Under the pieces are notes generated by a model. It was given only the letters and a program-made list of their open reading frames with translations. It had not been told where the DNA came from and made no database searches. A DNA stretch of 64,000 nucleotides from Achromobacter xylosoxidans A8 (GTDB taxonomy: Bacteria > Pseudomonadota > Gammaproteobacteria > Burkholderiales > Burkholderiaceae_B). Of this stretch, positions 25,594-34,565 are shown piece by piece; position 1 is the stretch's first letter; each line of letters starts with the position of its first letter. The stretch covers positions 1,364,001 through 1,428,000 of the forward strand of contig NC_014640.1 of assembly GCF_000165835.1 (NCBI RefSeq). Reading direction: 5' to 3'. A program made the position numbers and the translations under genes.

Positions 25594-26937
25594 TTATTTG
25601 GAGGCCAGAATGTCGACGCGAGGCGGAATAGCGGCATTCAGGGCTCGCACATACACGACTACCGGTCTTTTTTCCTGGGGTAGATCGACCACGATGTCTT
25701 CATGGCCGGGGACGCCCAGCGTCAGCTGGTTCGACTGGGGATAAGGCACGTTCATCAGCTGGAAGTTGTGCGGCAGCGTCGACCACGAACGCAGGTCGGC
25801 TTGCGTCGAAATAGCCTGCGCTATCCCGGCCAACGTCCCCAGTAGCGGGCTGGAGTCGTTCAGCTGCTTCTGCAGCACGGTCTTGGCCGTGGCGCGCGCG
25901 ATTTCCTTGATCAGGATGGCGTTGAAACGGGTCTTGAATTCGCCGCGGATGATGGTGTCCATGTCCGCCAGGACTTGCGTTTGTTGACGTCCAGCGCTCA
26001 GGTAAGGGTAGGCGGGCGTGCCTTCGCGCATGACCGGAAGGGCAATGCCGGTGTACTTGATGTTGCCGCTTACCAGGAACAGGGGCAGGTCGATCCGCAA
26101 TTGCTCCTTGTGCGCAGCCGTGCCGTTCTCGAAGACGATCCAGACCGCGGGCTTGAGCTTGCCGCCCTTGGACTGGGCTGCCGCAGCGTCGATCTTGACC
26201 TGCGTATTCTTGGTCAGCGCATACGCGCGCTCCAGGCTGGTGCGTGCCTTATCGGCATCAGCCTGCCCTTCGCCGTTGATCAGAAAGTACAGGCCATGCA
26301 GGTAGAGCGCGGCCGGGTTGACGTAACCGGCGTAAGGCGTCCACTGGGACAAGTCGACGCCGGCCTTGAGCAGGGTCTCGTCCGTGCCGGACAGGCTGCG
26401 GTTGACCAGGTCGGAGTTTTCGCCCTCTTTCAGCTCATCGCGCTGCTTGCTGATTTCGGCCTCGAAATGTTCAGCTGCGCGACGCTGGCGGTCATCGCTG
26501 CGGTTCCATTCGACACGCGCGTTGGCATGGTCGCCCAACTGCCAGAAATTCAAAGCCTTGTAGGTATTGAGCATGACCGTGTCGTACACGGCCGGAGCGT
26601 AGGGCAGTACGTTGTCATTGGCCACGAGCGACAGGGCATGATTGCCGACACTGGCCGCCACATTGCGCGTGTCGTCGTCCTTCATCAACTCTTCGGCGCC
26701 GTCCAGCATTTGCGTGGACCGCTCGGGCAGGCCGCTTTGCCGCAAGAGGGTTCCGGCTTCCAGGGCCCAAGGCAGATCCGTCGGAGCGGCGCCTTCGGGA
26801 CCTGCCGCCAGCACCGCGTTACTGGTGGCTGCAGGCAGATTGCCGCCAGCCAGATCCCGTGAAAAGTCCTTTCGTGCTTGAGGGTTGGCGCAACCCGCCA
26901 ACACCACGGCCAAGCCTGCAACAGCAGCCCACTTCAT
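25594..26937 (-). CDS. COG3014-family outer-membrane lipoprotein
   Basis: A 447-residue lipoprotein (lipobox VLAGC, Cys17). I recognise it as the conserved partner of LpoB- and CsgG-like proteins often labelled COG3014; function not established. The N-terminal two thirds look helical and TPR-like (WALEAGTLLRQSGLPERSTQ, ALNFWQLGDHANARVEWNRS, SLERAYALTKNTQVK), followed by a beta-rich region with GNIKYTGIALPVMREGTPAY and ending PGHEDIVVDLPQEKRPVVVY. It is the first gene of the cassette, downstream of an unusually AT-rich promoter region. Confidence 0.75.
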   Translation of the reverse strand: MKWAAVAGLAVVLAGCANPQARKDFSRDLAGGNLPAATSNAVLAAGPEGAAPTDLPWALEAGTLLRQSGLPERSTQMLDGAEELMKDDDTRNVAASVGNHALSLVANDNVLPYAPAVYDTVMLNTYKALNFWQLGDHANARVEWNRSDDRQRRAAEHFEAEISKQRDELKEGENSDLVNRSLSGTDETLLKAGVDLSQWTPYAGYVNPAALYLHGLYFLINGEGQADADKARTSLERAYALTKNTQVKIDAAAAQSKGGKLKPAVWIVFENGTAAHKEQLRIDLPLFLVSGNIKYTGIALPVMREGTPAYPYLSAGRQQTQVLADMDTIIRGEFKTRFNAILIKEIARATAKTVLQKQLNDSSPLLGTLAGIAQAISTQADLRSWSTLPHNFQLMNVPYPQSNQLTLGVPGHEDIVVDLPQEKRPVVVYVRALNAAIPPRVDILASK

Positions 26938-27267
26938 TGCTTCTCCACAAGTGTGATTAAATATTATTAGTTGTGAAATTGTTATTCATTTATTCACATT
27001 TAATCACAATGTAAACATATTAGCAATTTTGTGACTATTTTTGTTTTATTTTGTCTTATTTTTGGGCGTCATTATCAATAGTCGTCGTAGTTCCAACGCC
27101 GACGGCGGTTTAGCCGGTAGTGCGATCGATGAAGGCAAGCAAGGAGAGTCCGCTCCCAGGCGATCAAGGCGATGCGGGAGCGGATTATCTAGAGATTCGG
27201 AAGGCCGCGGTTTCCGGGAGACCGAAGGACGCGGTGCCTTATGTATTTGCCGTCAGGCAGTCCGGCC
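26938..27267 (-). promoter_or_regulatory. AT-rich upstream region of the COG3014 cassette with repeated TGTGA elements
   Basis: This 330-base gap holds no gene I can support. Bases 26945-27065 are very AT-rich compared with all neighbours. Arms TGTGATTAAAT (26952-26962) and ATTTAATCACA (26998-27008) are perfect 11-base inverted copies, and further TGTGA/TCACA half-sites lie between them (26972, 26994) and after (27031). Such spacing suggests several bound dimers of a Crp/Fnr-like or other regulator. The remaining 27066-27267 is ordinary sequence with no visible signal. Confidence 0.5.
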
Positions 27268-28035
27268 TCAATCCGTTTTCCAACCCCACTTCTTGAAGAT
27301 CGCCCGGCCTTCGGGCGCGGTCAGGAAGTCGACAAAGGCCTGCGCCTGGGCATTGCCCTTGCCTTTTTTGGTGACGACGGCGCCCGCGTCGCGATAGATG
27401 CGGTATGGCTCTTCCACCTCGACCACGCCGGCCAGTTCCGGGTTCGACACTTGCCAGATGTTCCAGATCAGCCAGGCGTCTATGGTCTTGTCCTCGGTCC
27501 ATTGGGTACGCGCCTGGGCGCTGTTGCCGGCTTCGGGCAGCACCAGGTTGGCGCGGAAGGCACGCACGGTCTCGATGTCGCCCAACCGGCCCGCCACGTC
27601 TTCCCATAGTCCGGTCTGTCCCGCACCGGACACAGCCATGACCTTGACGCCCGGTTTGAGCAGATCCTTGAAGCCCTTGATGGCCTTGGGATTGCCCGGG
27701 CGCACCAGGATGGCCGAGGGCCTCAGGTACAGCGTGCGGGCCTCGCGCAATTCGAACACGCCCGGCAGCGCCGTTGCGAAGCCGCTCATCATGTTCTCGG
27801 CGCCGCTGTAGATCACGTCGGCGTCCTGCTTGGCCTTGTCGGCCCAGGCGGGCGTCGGGCCTGCGGTGACGGCAACGTCGATGCCGTGCAGCTTGCCGAA
27901 CGCCGCAGCCGCTTCCTTCATCGCTGGTGCGGGCCCGCCCGGTCCGTACACGTTCAGGCCGGGAGCGGCCCAGGCACTGCCGGCCGCGGTGCAAGCCAGG
28001 GCAATGCCGCAGGCAAGGGATCTGATCGACTTCAT
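27268..28035 (-). CDS. AcfC-like periplasmic substrate-binding protein
   Basis: A 255-residue periplasmic binding protein of the AcfC group (accessory colonization factor, related to molybdate/sulfate-type binding proteins). The signal peptide ends near AWA; the mature part starts PGLNVYGPGGPAPAMKEAAA, the AcfC hallmark, followed by GPTPAWADKAKQDADVIYSG, PGNPKAIKGFKDLLKPGVKV and SGAGQTGLWEDVAG. No ABC membrane or ATPase gene is adjacent, so it is an orphan. The ligand is unknown; the family fold suggests a small anion or carboxylate. Confidence 0.8.
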   Translation of the reverse strand: MKSIRSLACGIALACTAAGSAWAAPGLNVYGPGGPAPAMKEAAAAFGKLHGIDVAVTAGPTPAWADKAKQDADVIYSGAENMMSGFATALPGVFELREARTLYLRPSAILVRPGNPKAIKGFKDLLKPGVKVMAVSGAGQTGLWEDVAGRLGDIETVRAFRANLVLPEAGNSAQARTQWTEDKTIDAWLIWNIWQVSNPELAGVVEVEEPYRIYRDAGAVVTKKGKGNAQAQAFVDFLTAPEGRAIFKKWGWKTD

Positions 28036-28318
28036 ATCAATACTTCCGTTCTGCGCCGTGAGGCCGGTTGCGATAACCGGCGTGATCGGCTGGTTGATCC
28101 ATAGCGCGCCGCGAGGTTTCCAATGCGGCTCGCCACCCGGTAGACGCGCAACAGAAGGGGAATATTCCGGCGAGGACGTTGCAGAGGGTAGAACTCTGTT
28201 TCCAGTCTGTTAAAAAGTCCCGTGCAAAATTGCAGCCTTGCCGCCGCCTCGCGATGGACGACGACACAGTCTTCAGGCATCAAGACAATGCGAGGCGCAT
28301 CCTCACGAGAAACTTCAC

Positions 28319-29146
28319 ATGAAATCTGGAATCACCGCAGGCCGCTTGTTGTGCGTGGCGGGGCTGTTCGCGCTTGCCGCGCCCGCATACGCGATCGATT
28401 GCGCGAAAGCCGCAAGCGCCGTGGAAAAGCTGATCTGCTCGGACCGTAAGACCGTGTCGGCGGATGCCGAGCTGAACCGCGCTTACGCCGCCCTACTGAA
28501 GCAGGCGCCTGATGGCGATATCCGCGCCATGCTGGCGCACAACCAGAAGCGCTGGATCGCGGCGCGCGACGAGGCGCTCGCGAACCTGATCCAGGATCCG
28601 GGCGCGGTTCCAGAGGGCAAGACGGCTGCCGCAGTCGCCCGCGAGCTGATCCGTGACCGCACGGCCGAACTCCAGACCACGCGCAAGGGCGCTGCGCTGC
28701 CGGACCTCATCAGCCGCGCGGTCAGCCAGCAGCAGTTCCAGGCGCAATTCACCGGCGGCGCTTACGCCGGCTACTCGACTTCATGCGACTTCTTGCCGGG
28801 CGAACACGCCTACTATGGCTGCTTCGCGACGCGGCATTACCAGAACAAGGACCGCATCTGCTCCGTCGACGAGTACTGGGCCACGGGCAGCGTCTATACC
28901 AAGCGCTATGTCGCCAACGTGGTGGATGGCAAGCCCCAGTTGGCGGCGTCGTGCTCGTTCAGCAGCTCGGACGAGGCATGCTCCGATACCATGGGCGAGA
29001 CCAAATGGAACATGAAGCCGCAACAGCCGGACTTTTCCTATCCCGCCAAGCCGCTGCCCAAGATCGATGGAGAGATCATGGGCGACGACGATTACGAATG
29101 GGCCCGGGCGTGCCTGACCGGCGCGGCCTATCCGCAAGCCAATTAA
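28319..29146 (+). CDS. LprI/DUF1311-domain secreted protein
   Basis: A 275-residue exported protein. The signal peptide ends at YA-IDC. Residues 25-100 carry an LprI-type (DUF1311) domain: IDCAKAASAVEKLICSDRKT, DAELNRAYAALLKQ and HNQKRWIAARDE, with the paired cysteines usual there. LprI is a lysozyme inhibitor in Mycobacterium; the domain is widespread and its role elsewhere is unproven. The C-terminal half holds more cysteines (TSCDFLPGEHAYYGCFATRH, CSFSSSDEACSD) and is unrecognised. The start is fixed by the signal peptide; the frame also extends 27 codons upstream. No partner gene is evident. Confidence 0.75.
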   Translation: MKSGITAGRLLCVAGLFALAAPAYAIDCAKAASAVEKLICSDRKTVSADAELNRAYAALLKQAPDGDIRAMLAHNQKRWIAARDEALANLIQDPGAVPEGKTAAAVARELIRDRTAELQTTRKGAALPDLISRAVSQQQFQAQFTGGAYAGYSTSCDFLPGEHAYYGCFATRHYQNKDRICSVDEYWATGSVYTKRYVANVVDGKPQLAASCSFSSSDEACSDTMGETKWNMKPQQPDFSYPAKPLPKIDGEIMGDDDYEWARACLTGAAYPQAN

Positions 29147-29494
29147 GCGCGGAGTGCCTCGCAAGGGCGGCAGGCCGGATGCCGGCGAGATTTCATGATG
29201 ATTTCCGCACTTTGCCGGCAGGAAGGGGTGGTGTTCGCAATACTTGCAGTATTTTGCGGGTAATGTGTCGAATGGTAATGTCTGGGTGAGGGCCGCGGAC
29301 ACCCGCCTGCGGGCCGCAGCCGCGCCTGTTGCAGGAGAGGAAATCCGGTCGTGCGCGCGTCGTTTATCGCGTTTTTCAGGCCGGATCTACCGCAAGATTT
29401 TGAAACCGACTGGACGGCGCCGAGTCCAAAACGTCCATTCTGCGAACGTAGAATCCGCTTTTCATCAGTGCCATCCGGCTGACAGGAACGAATC
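29147..29494. other. Non-coding gap between the LprI-like and META-domain genes
   Basis: No gene is supported here. Small symmetric elements are visible: AATACT/AGTATT arms around TGC at 29239-29253, and GGCCGC/GCGGGCC-type pairing near 29290-29320, which could fold in RNA. A weak extended -10 (TAGAAT at about 29449) precedes the next gene. Nothing else stands out. Confidence 0.4.
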
Positions 29495-30307
29495 ATGAAG
29501 AAAACCATCCTCCTTGCGTCCGTATGCGCCGCGCTGCTGCAAGCTTGCGCTCCGACCTCCTCTCCCCGTGAAGGATCGTCCTCCATGCCCACTACCGCCA
29601 CTACGCCCGCCAGTTCCGACGTGAATCTGCCCGCCTATTACTGGCGCCTGGCTTCCGCCACCGACGCGGCTGGCAAGCCCATTGCCGCGCTCCAGGCCGG
29701 CGTCGAACACCAGTTGCGCCTGTCGTTCTCGCAGGACGCCCTGAACATCCGCGGCGGCTGCAATGCGCAGTTTGGCGGCTACACCTACAAGAACGGCGTG
29801 CTGCAGGTGGCCAACCTTGCGTCGACCATGAAGGCCTGCGACCAAAGCTTGATGCGCCTGGACGCCGAAATCGGCCAGCGCATGAAGGGCGAATTGCGCG
29901 CCACGTTCAGTGGACACGCCTCCGAACCCGGGTTGGAGCTGGTCGCGCAGGACGGCAGCGTCCTGAAGTTTGTCGGTGAACCCACGCCCGAGACCCTGTA
30001 CGGCAGCGCTGGCGAAATCATGTTCCTGGAAGTGGCCGCGAAGAAGACCGAGTGCAGCCATCCGCTGATTCCCAACTATCAATGCCTGATGGTGCGCGAA
30101 CGCCGCTACAACGAAGCCGGCGTGCAGCAGCCGACCAAGGACAAGTGGCATCCGCTGTATCAGTCCATCGAAGGCTTCCAGCACCAGGACGGCGTGCGCA
30201 CCGTGCTGCGCGTGAAGCGCTACGACTGGAAGAACCCGCCGGCGGACGCGCCCAAGCAGGTGTATGTGCTGGACATGGTGGTGGAGCAGGACGCGTCGAA
30301 GAAGTAA
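29495..30307 (+). CDS. META and DUF4377 domain lipoprotein
   Basis: A 270-residue lipoprotein (lipobox LLQAC, Cys18) with a Ser/Thr-rich linker. Residues about 45-165 are a META (HslJ-like) domain: YYWRLASATDAAGKPIAALQ, NIRGGCNAQFGGYTYKNGVL and MKACDQSLMRLDAEIGQRM. The C-terminal part (about 185-268) is a DUF4377-type domain: KKTECSHPLIPNYQCLMVRE and WHPLYQSIEGFQHQDG. HslJ-related proteins are linked to envelope or heat stress; this two-domain form has no proven role. AGGA precedes the ATG. A GC-rich hairpin without a T-run follows at 30337-30368. Confidence 0.82.
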   Translation: MKKTILLASVCAALLQACAPTSSPREGSSSMPTTATTPASSDVNLPAYYWRLASATDAAGKPIAALQAGVEHQLRLSFSQDALNIRGGCNAQFGGYTYKNGVLQVANLASTMKACDQSLMRLDAEIGQRMKGELRATFSGHASEPGLELVAQDGSVLKFVGEPTPETLYGSAGEIMFLEVAAKKTECSHPLIPNYQCLMVRERRYNEAGVQQPTKDKWHPLYQSIEGFQHQDGVRTVLRVKRYDWKNPPADAPKQVYVLDMVVEQDASKK

Positions 30308-30400
30308 GACGCCAGCTCCACCTGGATAGCCCGATTGCGCCCGGCCCCTGGAGACAGCGGCCGGGCGCAGTCATTTCACCCGGCGCGGGCACAATATTGT

Positions 30401-30425
30401 AAATTATAGTTATTCTCATTTATAA
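30401..30425 (+). promoter_or_regulatory. Fur-box-like sequence upstream of the FecI-type sigma gene
   Basis: An AT-rich block with AATTATAGTTATTCTCATT (30402-30420) matches the Fur consensus at about 10 of 19 positions by hand and contains the TTATTCTCATTT core common in siderophore promoters. It ends 13 bases before the sigma factor ATG. Iron repression is inferred. Confidence 0.5.
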
Positions 30426-30437
30426 CCGTGCGTCTTC

Positions 30438-30944
30438 ATGGCCGCCTCCGACCCCTCTCCGCGGCACCCCCTGCACACGCTGTACCAGGAACATCAAGGC
30501 TGGCTGCAGGGCTGGCTGCGTAAAAAGTTGGGATGCGCCTTCGACGCCGCCGACCTGGTGCACGACACCTACCTGCGTGTACTGGCCCGCCGTGAACCTG
30601 GCGACATCCGCGAGCCGCGCTCCTATCTGGCGACCATCGCGCACGGCCTCATGGTCAACCACCTGCGGCGCAGGGATCTCGAACGCGCCTATCTGGAAAC
30701 GCTGGCGCACCTGCCCGAAGCGCAGTCGCCGTCGCCCGAGTCGCGCGCCATGGCGCTTGAAGCCTTGTGCGAGATCGATGCCATGCTGGACGGCTTGCCC
30801 GTCGCGGTGCGGCGCGCATTTCTGCTTTGCCAGCTTGAAGGCCTGACACACGCGGACATCGCCAAGACCTTGGGGGTGTCGGTCGGCTCGGTGCGGCTGT
30901 ACATCGCCCGCGCCCTGAGGCAATGCCTGGAATTCGCGCCATGA
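30438..30944 (+). CDS. FecI-like ECF RNA polymerase sigma factor
   Basis: A 168-residue ECF sigma factor of the iron-starvation group. Region 2 is seen in LYQEHQGWLQGWLRKKLGCA and DAADLVHDTYLRVLARR (residues 33-49), and region 4 in LEGLTHADIAKTLGVSVGSV (about 134-153). It would direct transcription of the downstream TonB receptor gene when the receptor binds its siderophore, with the signal relayed through the FecR-like protein. The stop overlaps the FecR start by four bases. A Fur-like box precedes it, the usual arrangement for these systems. Confidence 0.92.
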   Translation: MAASDPSPRHPLHTLYQEHQGWLQGWLRKKLGCAFDAADLVHDTYLRVLARREPGDIREPRSYLATIAHGLMVNHLRRRDLERAYLETLAHLPEAQSPSPESRAMALEALCEIDAMLDGLPVAVRRAFLLCQLEGLTHADIAKTLGVSVGSVRLYIARALRQCLEFAP

Positions 30945-31924
30945 GCGCCGGCGAAGCAGGGCGCATCGACCCGCAAGCGCTGGACGGCGCGGTGGAATGG
31001 TTTCTGCGGCTGACCTCGGGCGCCGTCAGCCAGGCAGACCGGGAAGCATGGCAGGCCTGGCGCCAGGCCGATCCCGAACACGAGCGCGCCTGGCAGCGCA
31101 CCGAAGCCTTGACGCGCCGTTTCGAGGCGTTGCCCAAGGGCATGCTGCCGGTGCTGGGGCGACCGCGCTCATCCGCCCGCCGGGCTGCGCTGGGCAAGCT
31201 GCTGGTGCTGATCGGCGCCGGGGGGGCTATCGGTTACGCCCAGGTCGATGAGGCCTGGCGCGGCTGGGTGGCGCAGTACCGCACGCCGGTCGGCGCGCGG
31301 CGCGAGGTGCTGTTGGCGGACCATAGCCGCGTAGTGCTCAATGCCGCCACGGCCATGGACGTGCTGTTCGATGCGCAGCAGCGGCTGATTGCCTTGCACG
31401 GCGGCGAAATCCTGATCGAAACGTCTCCAGACCCGCAGCAGGTTGCGCGGCCCTTCATCGTGCGTACCCGCGAAGGCAGCATCACCGCGCTGGGCACGCG
31501 CTTCGTGGTCAGACGCGACGACGGCGTATCGGCGGTGCAGGTGCTGGAAGGCGCCGTGCGCGTGGCGCTGCCAGGGGCGCCAGCGGATGCGGCGCGCATC
31601 GTGCCGGCGGGCATGGGCTTGCGCTTCACCAGCGGGCATATCGACGGCGCCGAAGCGCTGGTTGGCGATCCCTCGGCTTGGCAGCGCGGCATGCTGCAGG
31701 TCGACAGCATGCCCTTGAGTGAATTCCTGCGCGAATTGCAACGCTACCGCAAGGGCTGGATCGATTGCGCGCCCGAAGTGGCGCATCTGCCCATTTCCGG
31801 CGCTTTCCCGCTGGCCGAACCCGACCGGGTGCTGGCCACGGTGGCTGACACCCTGCAGCTCGGCCTGCGCTATCGCACCCGTTACTGGGTGTCGCTAGTG
31901 CCGCGCGGCGAGACTATTTTGTAA
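30941..31924 (+). CDS. FecR-like anti-sigma/signal transducer
   Basis: A 327-residue FecR-family protein. The cytoplasmic N-terminus has AVEWFLRLTSGAVSQADREA and AWQAWRQADPEHERAWQRTE (DUF4880-type), then one membrane segment near residues 85-105 (ALGKLLVLIGAGGAIGYAQ), then the periplasmic FecR domain with TPVGARREVLLADHSRVVLN, ALHGGEILIETS and PFIVRTREGSITALGTRF. The C-terminal STN-contacting part ends RYWVSLVPRGETIL. It links the STN domain of the next gene's receptor to the sigma factor. The ATG at 30941 overlaps the sigma stop codon. Confidence 0.92.
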   Translation: MSAGEAGRIDPQALDGAVEWFLRLTSGAVSQADREAWQAWRQADPEHERAWQRTEALTRRFEALPKGMLPVLGRPRSSARRAALGKLLVLIGAGGAIGYAQVDEAWRGWVAQYRTPVGARREVLLADHSRVVLNAATAMDVLFDAQQRLIALHGGEILIETSPDPQQVARPFIVRTREGSITALGTRFVVRRDDGVSAVQVLEGAVRVALPGAPADAARIVPAGMGLRFTSGHIDGAEALVGDPSAWQRGMLQVDSMPLSEFLRELQRYRKGWIDCAPEVAHLPISGAFPLAEPDRVLATVADTLQLGLRYRTRYWVSLVPRGETIL

Positions 31925-31944
31925 CGGCGACTAGCACTTTCTGC

Positions 31945-31970
31945 GTCTTATCTGGCTACGAGGATAAGAC
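31945..31970 (+). promoter_or_regulatory. Inverted repeat upstream of the TonB receptor gene
   Basis: GTCTTATC and GATAAGAC are perfect 8-base arms with a 10-base spacer in the 66-base gap between fecR-like and receptor genes. It may be part of the ECF-sigma-dependent promoter region or an RNA hairpin that lowers read-through from the sigma/FecR genes. No T-run follows. Confidence 0.4.
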
Positions 31971-31990
31971 CAATATCTGGAGTGCATGTC

Positions 31991-34429
31991 ATGCCCCGTC
32001 AGCTTCCCCCGTTGCGCACAAGCGTTTCCCTTCCTGCACTGCTCGCGGCTGGCGCGTTCGCGCTGCCGTTGGCCGGGGTAGTGTCGCCTGCTCATGCGCA
32101 GGCGCCTGCCGGGCAGATCAGCGTGGCCATCGAGCCCGGACCGCTCAGCGCGGCGCTTTCGGCCTACGCCGCCCAGGCCGGCGTCCTGCTGTCGTTCGAT
32201 CCCGCCCTGACGCGCGACCTGCAATCGCCCGGACTGCGCGGCAGCTATGGCTTCGAGGACGGGCTGCGCCAGTTGCTGGCCGGCAGCGGCCTGGAGCCGG
32301 CGCGCCGCGCCGACGGCGGCTATACCCTGCGCAAACTGCCGCAGAGCGAGGTCACGGCCTTGCCCGCCGTGACCGTCACCGGCGCGGGCGACGAAGGTCC
32401 CTCCGAAGGCACGGGCTCCTACACGGTGCCGGCGACCAGCGCCGCCACCCGCATGCCGCTGTCGCTGCGCGAAACCCCGCAATCCATCAGCGTCGTCACG
32501 CGCCAGCAGATGGACGACCAGAACCTGAACACGCTGGACGAGGTGCTGCGCCAGACGCCCGGCATCGCCGTCGACCGGCTGGATGAGCGCGTGCAATTCA
32601 CTTCGCGCGGCTTCGCGTTGAACACCATGCTCGATGGCGTACCCACGCTGTCGTTCAAAACGCCGTCCGCCGAAGCGGGCATGATCAACACCGCCATCTA
32701 TGACCGGGTGGAAGTCGTGCGCGGCGCGGCGGGCCTGCTCAACGGCGTGGGCGAGCCTGGCGGTTCGGTGAATCTGGTGCGCAAGCGCCCCACATCGGAA
32801 TTCGCGGGGCATGTCACCGCCGGCGTCGGCCGCTGGAACAGCTACAACGCGGAAGTGGACCTGGGCGGCCCGCTGAACAGCGCCGGCACGCTGCGCGCCA
32901 GGGTAGTTGCCGCCCGCACTGCGGGCGACAGCTTCATCGACTACAAGAAGCGGTCCGACGATGTCTTCTATGGCATTCTGGAAGCCGACATCCTGCCGGG
33001 CACCACGGTCAGCCTGGGCTACGAGCACCAGAAGACCGCCATCGACGGCGCCAATTTCGGCCAGGCGCCACTGTTCTACAGCGACGGCACGCGCACCAAC
33101 CTTCCCCGGTCCTTCAATCCCGTGACGCCCTGGAGCCAATGGGACATGTACACGGACCGGATATTCGCCACCCTGGACCATCGCTTCAGCAGCGGCTGGC
33201 ACATCAAGATGGATGCCAGCCGCTTGAAGAATGAAAGAAGAGCGGCCTGGGGCTATCTGCTGGCGTACCGGCCCATAGATCCGTCGGGTGCCTCCACCAT
33301 CGAACTGCGCGACAACCCGGCAGACTCGACCAACAAATCCTTCGACATCTACGCCGAAGGGCCATTCCAGGCGTTTGGCAGGGAACACCGCGCCGTGTTG
33401 GGGATGAGCTACAACCGCTACACCAGCGAACTCAATCTGAATTCGGCAAACCCTGCCGGCTGGGACCGCCGCCCCGTGAATTTCTACGAGCTGCGCGACG
33501 TCCCCAAGCCGTCCATGCCCTACACCTTCTTCAACACTTTCCTGGATGCGAAGGAAACCGCCATCTATGGTTCGGCGCGGCTGAAGGTTGCGGACCCGGT
33601 GTCGGTGATACTCGGCGCCCGGACTACGTGGTACGAAGAAAATTCATCGTCCTACAACGGCCCCGCCAATCTCTGGACCACCAACCCGACCGCCAAGGAA
33701 AACGGCGTCTTCACGCCCTATGCCGGCGTGGTCGTGGACGTAAGCAAGGACTTCTCCGCCTACGCCAGCTATACCCGGATCTTCATTCCCACCACGTCGC
33801 GGGACGCCAGCAATGTGGTGCTGCCGCCGCAGACCGGGCAGAACTATGAAATCGGCCTGAAGGGCGAACACCTGGACGGCAAACTGAACTCCAGCTTCGC
33901 GATCTTCCGTACCCAGGAGGAAAACGTCGCGGTCGAGGACCCGTCGAGCCCACCGCTGCCGGACGGGAGCACGCCCTACCGCGCGGTCAAGGGCGCGCGC
34001 AGCAAGGGTTTCGAGCTGACCTTGGCCGGCGAAGTGGCGCCCGGCTTGCAGCTGATGGGCGGCTATACCTACTTTGCCAAGCGCGACGCCGAAGGCGGCT
34101 TGCTGCTGCCCAGCACGCCCCAGCGGCTGTTCCGCCTTGCTGCCAGCTACCGGCTGCCGGGCGAGTGGAACAAGCTTACGGTCGGCGGCAACGTCAGCTA
34201 CCAGAGCAGCATCTACTACGACGAGGCCAGCGGCCTGGGACGCGCCACCCAGGGCGGCGTCACCTTGTTTGGCCTGATGGCGCGCTATGACTTCAATAAG
34301 CATGTTTCCGCTTCCGTCAACGTGGAAAACCTGACCGACAAGTACTACTACAGTGGCTTGGGGGGCTACAACGGCTACAACTACGGGACGCCCCGCAACG
34401 TCTGGATGAAGGTGAGCTACAAGTTCTGA
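31991..34429 (+). CDS. TonB-dependent siderophore receptor with STN signalling domain
   Basis: An 812-residue outer-membrane receptor. After the signal peptide (cleavage near AHA) residues about 40-115 form the secretin/TonB STN domain (ISVAIEPGPLSAALSAYAAQ, LSFDPALTRDLQSPGLRGSY), the part that signals to FecR. The plug follows (RETPQSISVVTRQQMDDQNL, VEVVRGAAGLLNGVGEPGGS), then a 22-strand-type barrel ending in the terminal aromatic WMKVSYKF. The ATG at 31991 has GGAG nine bases ahead; a GTG nine bases earlier is less likely. The plug region is of the FpvA/FoxA class (hydroxamate or similar siderophores), but the ligand cannot be read. Confidence 0.93.
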   Translation: MPRQLPPLRTSVSLPALLAAGAFALPLAGVVSPAHAQAPAGQISVAIEPGPLSAALSAYAAQAGVLLSFDPALTRDLQSPGLRGSYGFEDGLRQLLAGSGLEPARRADGGYTLRKLPQSEVTALPAVTVTGAGDEGPSEGTGSYTVPATSAATRMPLSLRETPQSISVVTRQQMDDQNLNTLDEVLRQTPGIAVDRLDERVQFTSRGFALNTMLDGVPTLSFKTPSAEAGMINTAIYDRVEVVRGAAGLLNGVGEPGGSVNLVRKRPTSEFAGHVTAGVGRWNSYNAEVDLGGPLNSAGTLRARVVAARTAGDSFIDYKKRSDDVFYGILEADILPGTTVSLGYEHQKTAIDGANFGQAPLFYSDGTRTNLPRSFNPVTPWSQWDMYTDRIFATLDHRFSSGWHIKMDASRLKNERRAAWGYLLAYRPIDPSGASTIELRDNPADSTNKSFDIYAEGPFQAFGREHRAVLGMSYNRYTSELNLNSANPAGWDRRPVNFYELRDVPKPSMPYTFFNTFLDAKETAIYGSARLKVADPVSVILGARTTWYEENSSSYNGPANLWTTNPTAKENGVFTPYAGVVVDVSKDFSAYASYTRIFIPTTSRDASNVVLPPQTGQNYEIGLKGEHLDGKLNSSFAIFRTQEENVAVEDPSSPPLPDGSTPYRAVKGARSKGFELTLAGEVAPGLQLMGGYTYFAKRDAEGGLLLPSTPQRLFRLAASYRLPGEWNKLTVGGNVSYQSSIYYDEASGLGRATQGGVTLFGLMARYDFNKHVSASVNVENLTDKYYYSGLGGYNGYNYGTPRNVWMKVSYKF

Positions 34430-34469
34430 ACGGGGCTGCGGGGGCGGTGAGAGTCAGGCGTCGGGGGAG

Positions 34470-34500
34470 CGTCCCGTGCCAGCAGGGGACGTTTGATGTT
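34470..34500 (+). terminator. Weak terminator-like hairpin after the TonB receptor
   Basis: CGTCCC and GGGACG arms with a 10-base loop are followed by a T-rich but interrupted stretch (TTTGATGTTTG). It lies 41 bases after the stop codon. Efficiency is doubtful. Confidence 0.35.
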
Positions 34501-34565
34501 TGTCATGTTGCAGCGAACGGCGCGGATGAGACAATCCTGACTGATGGTCTTTCCCACACGCAGCC

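Noticed and set aside
30337-30368. Terminator after the META/DUF4377 gene
   Set aside because: A perfect ten-base GC stem is present but no T-run follows, so it was noted only in the gene entry.
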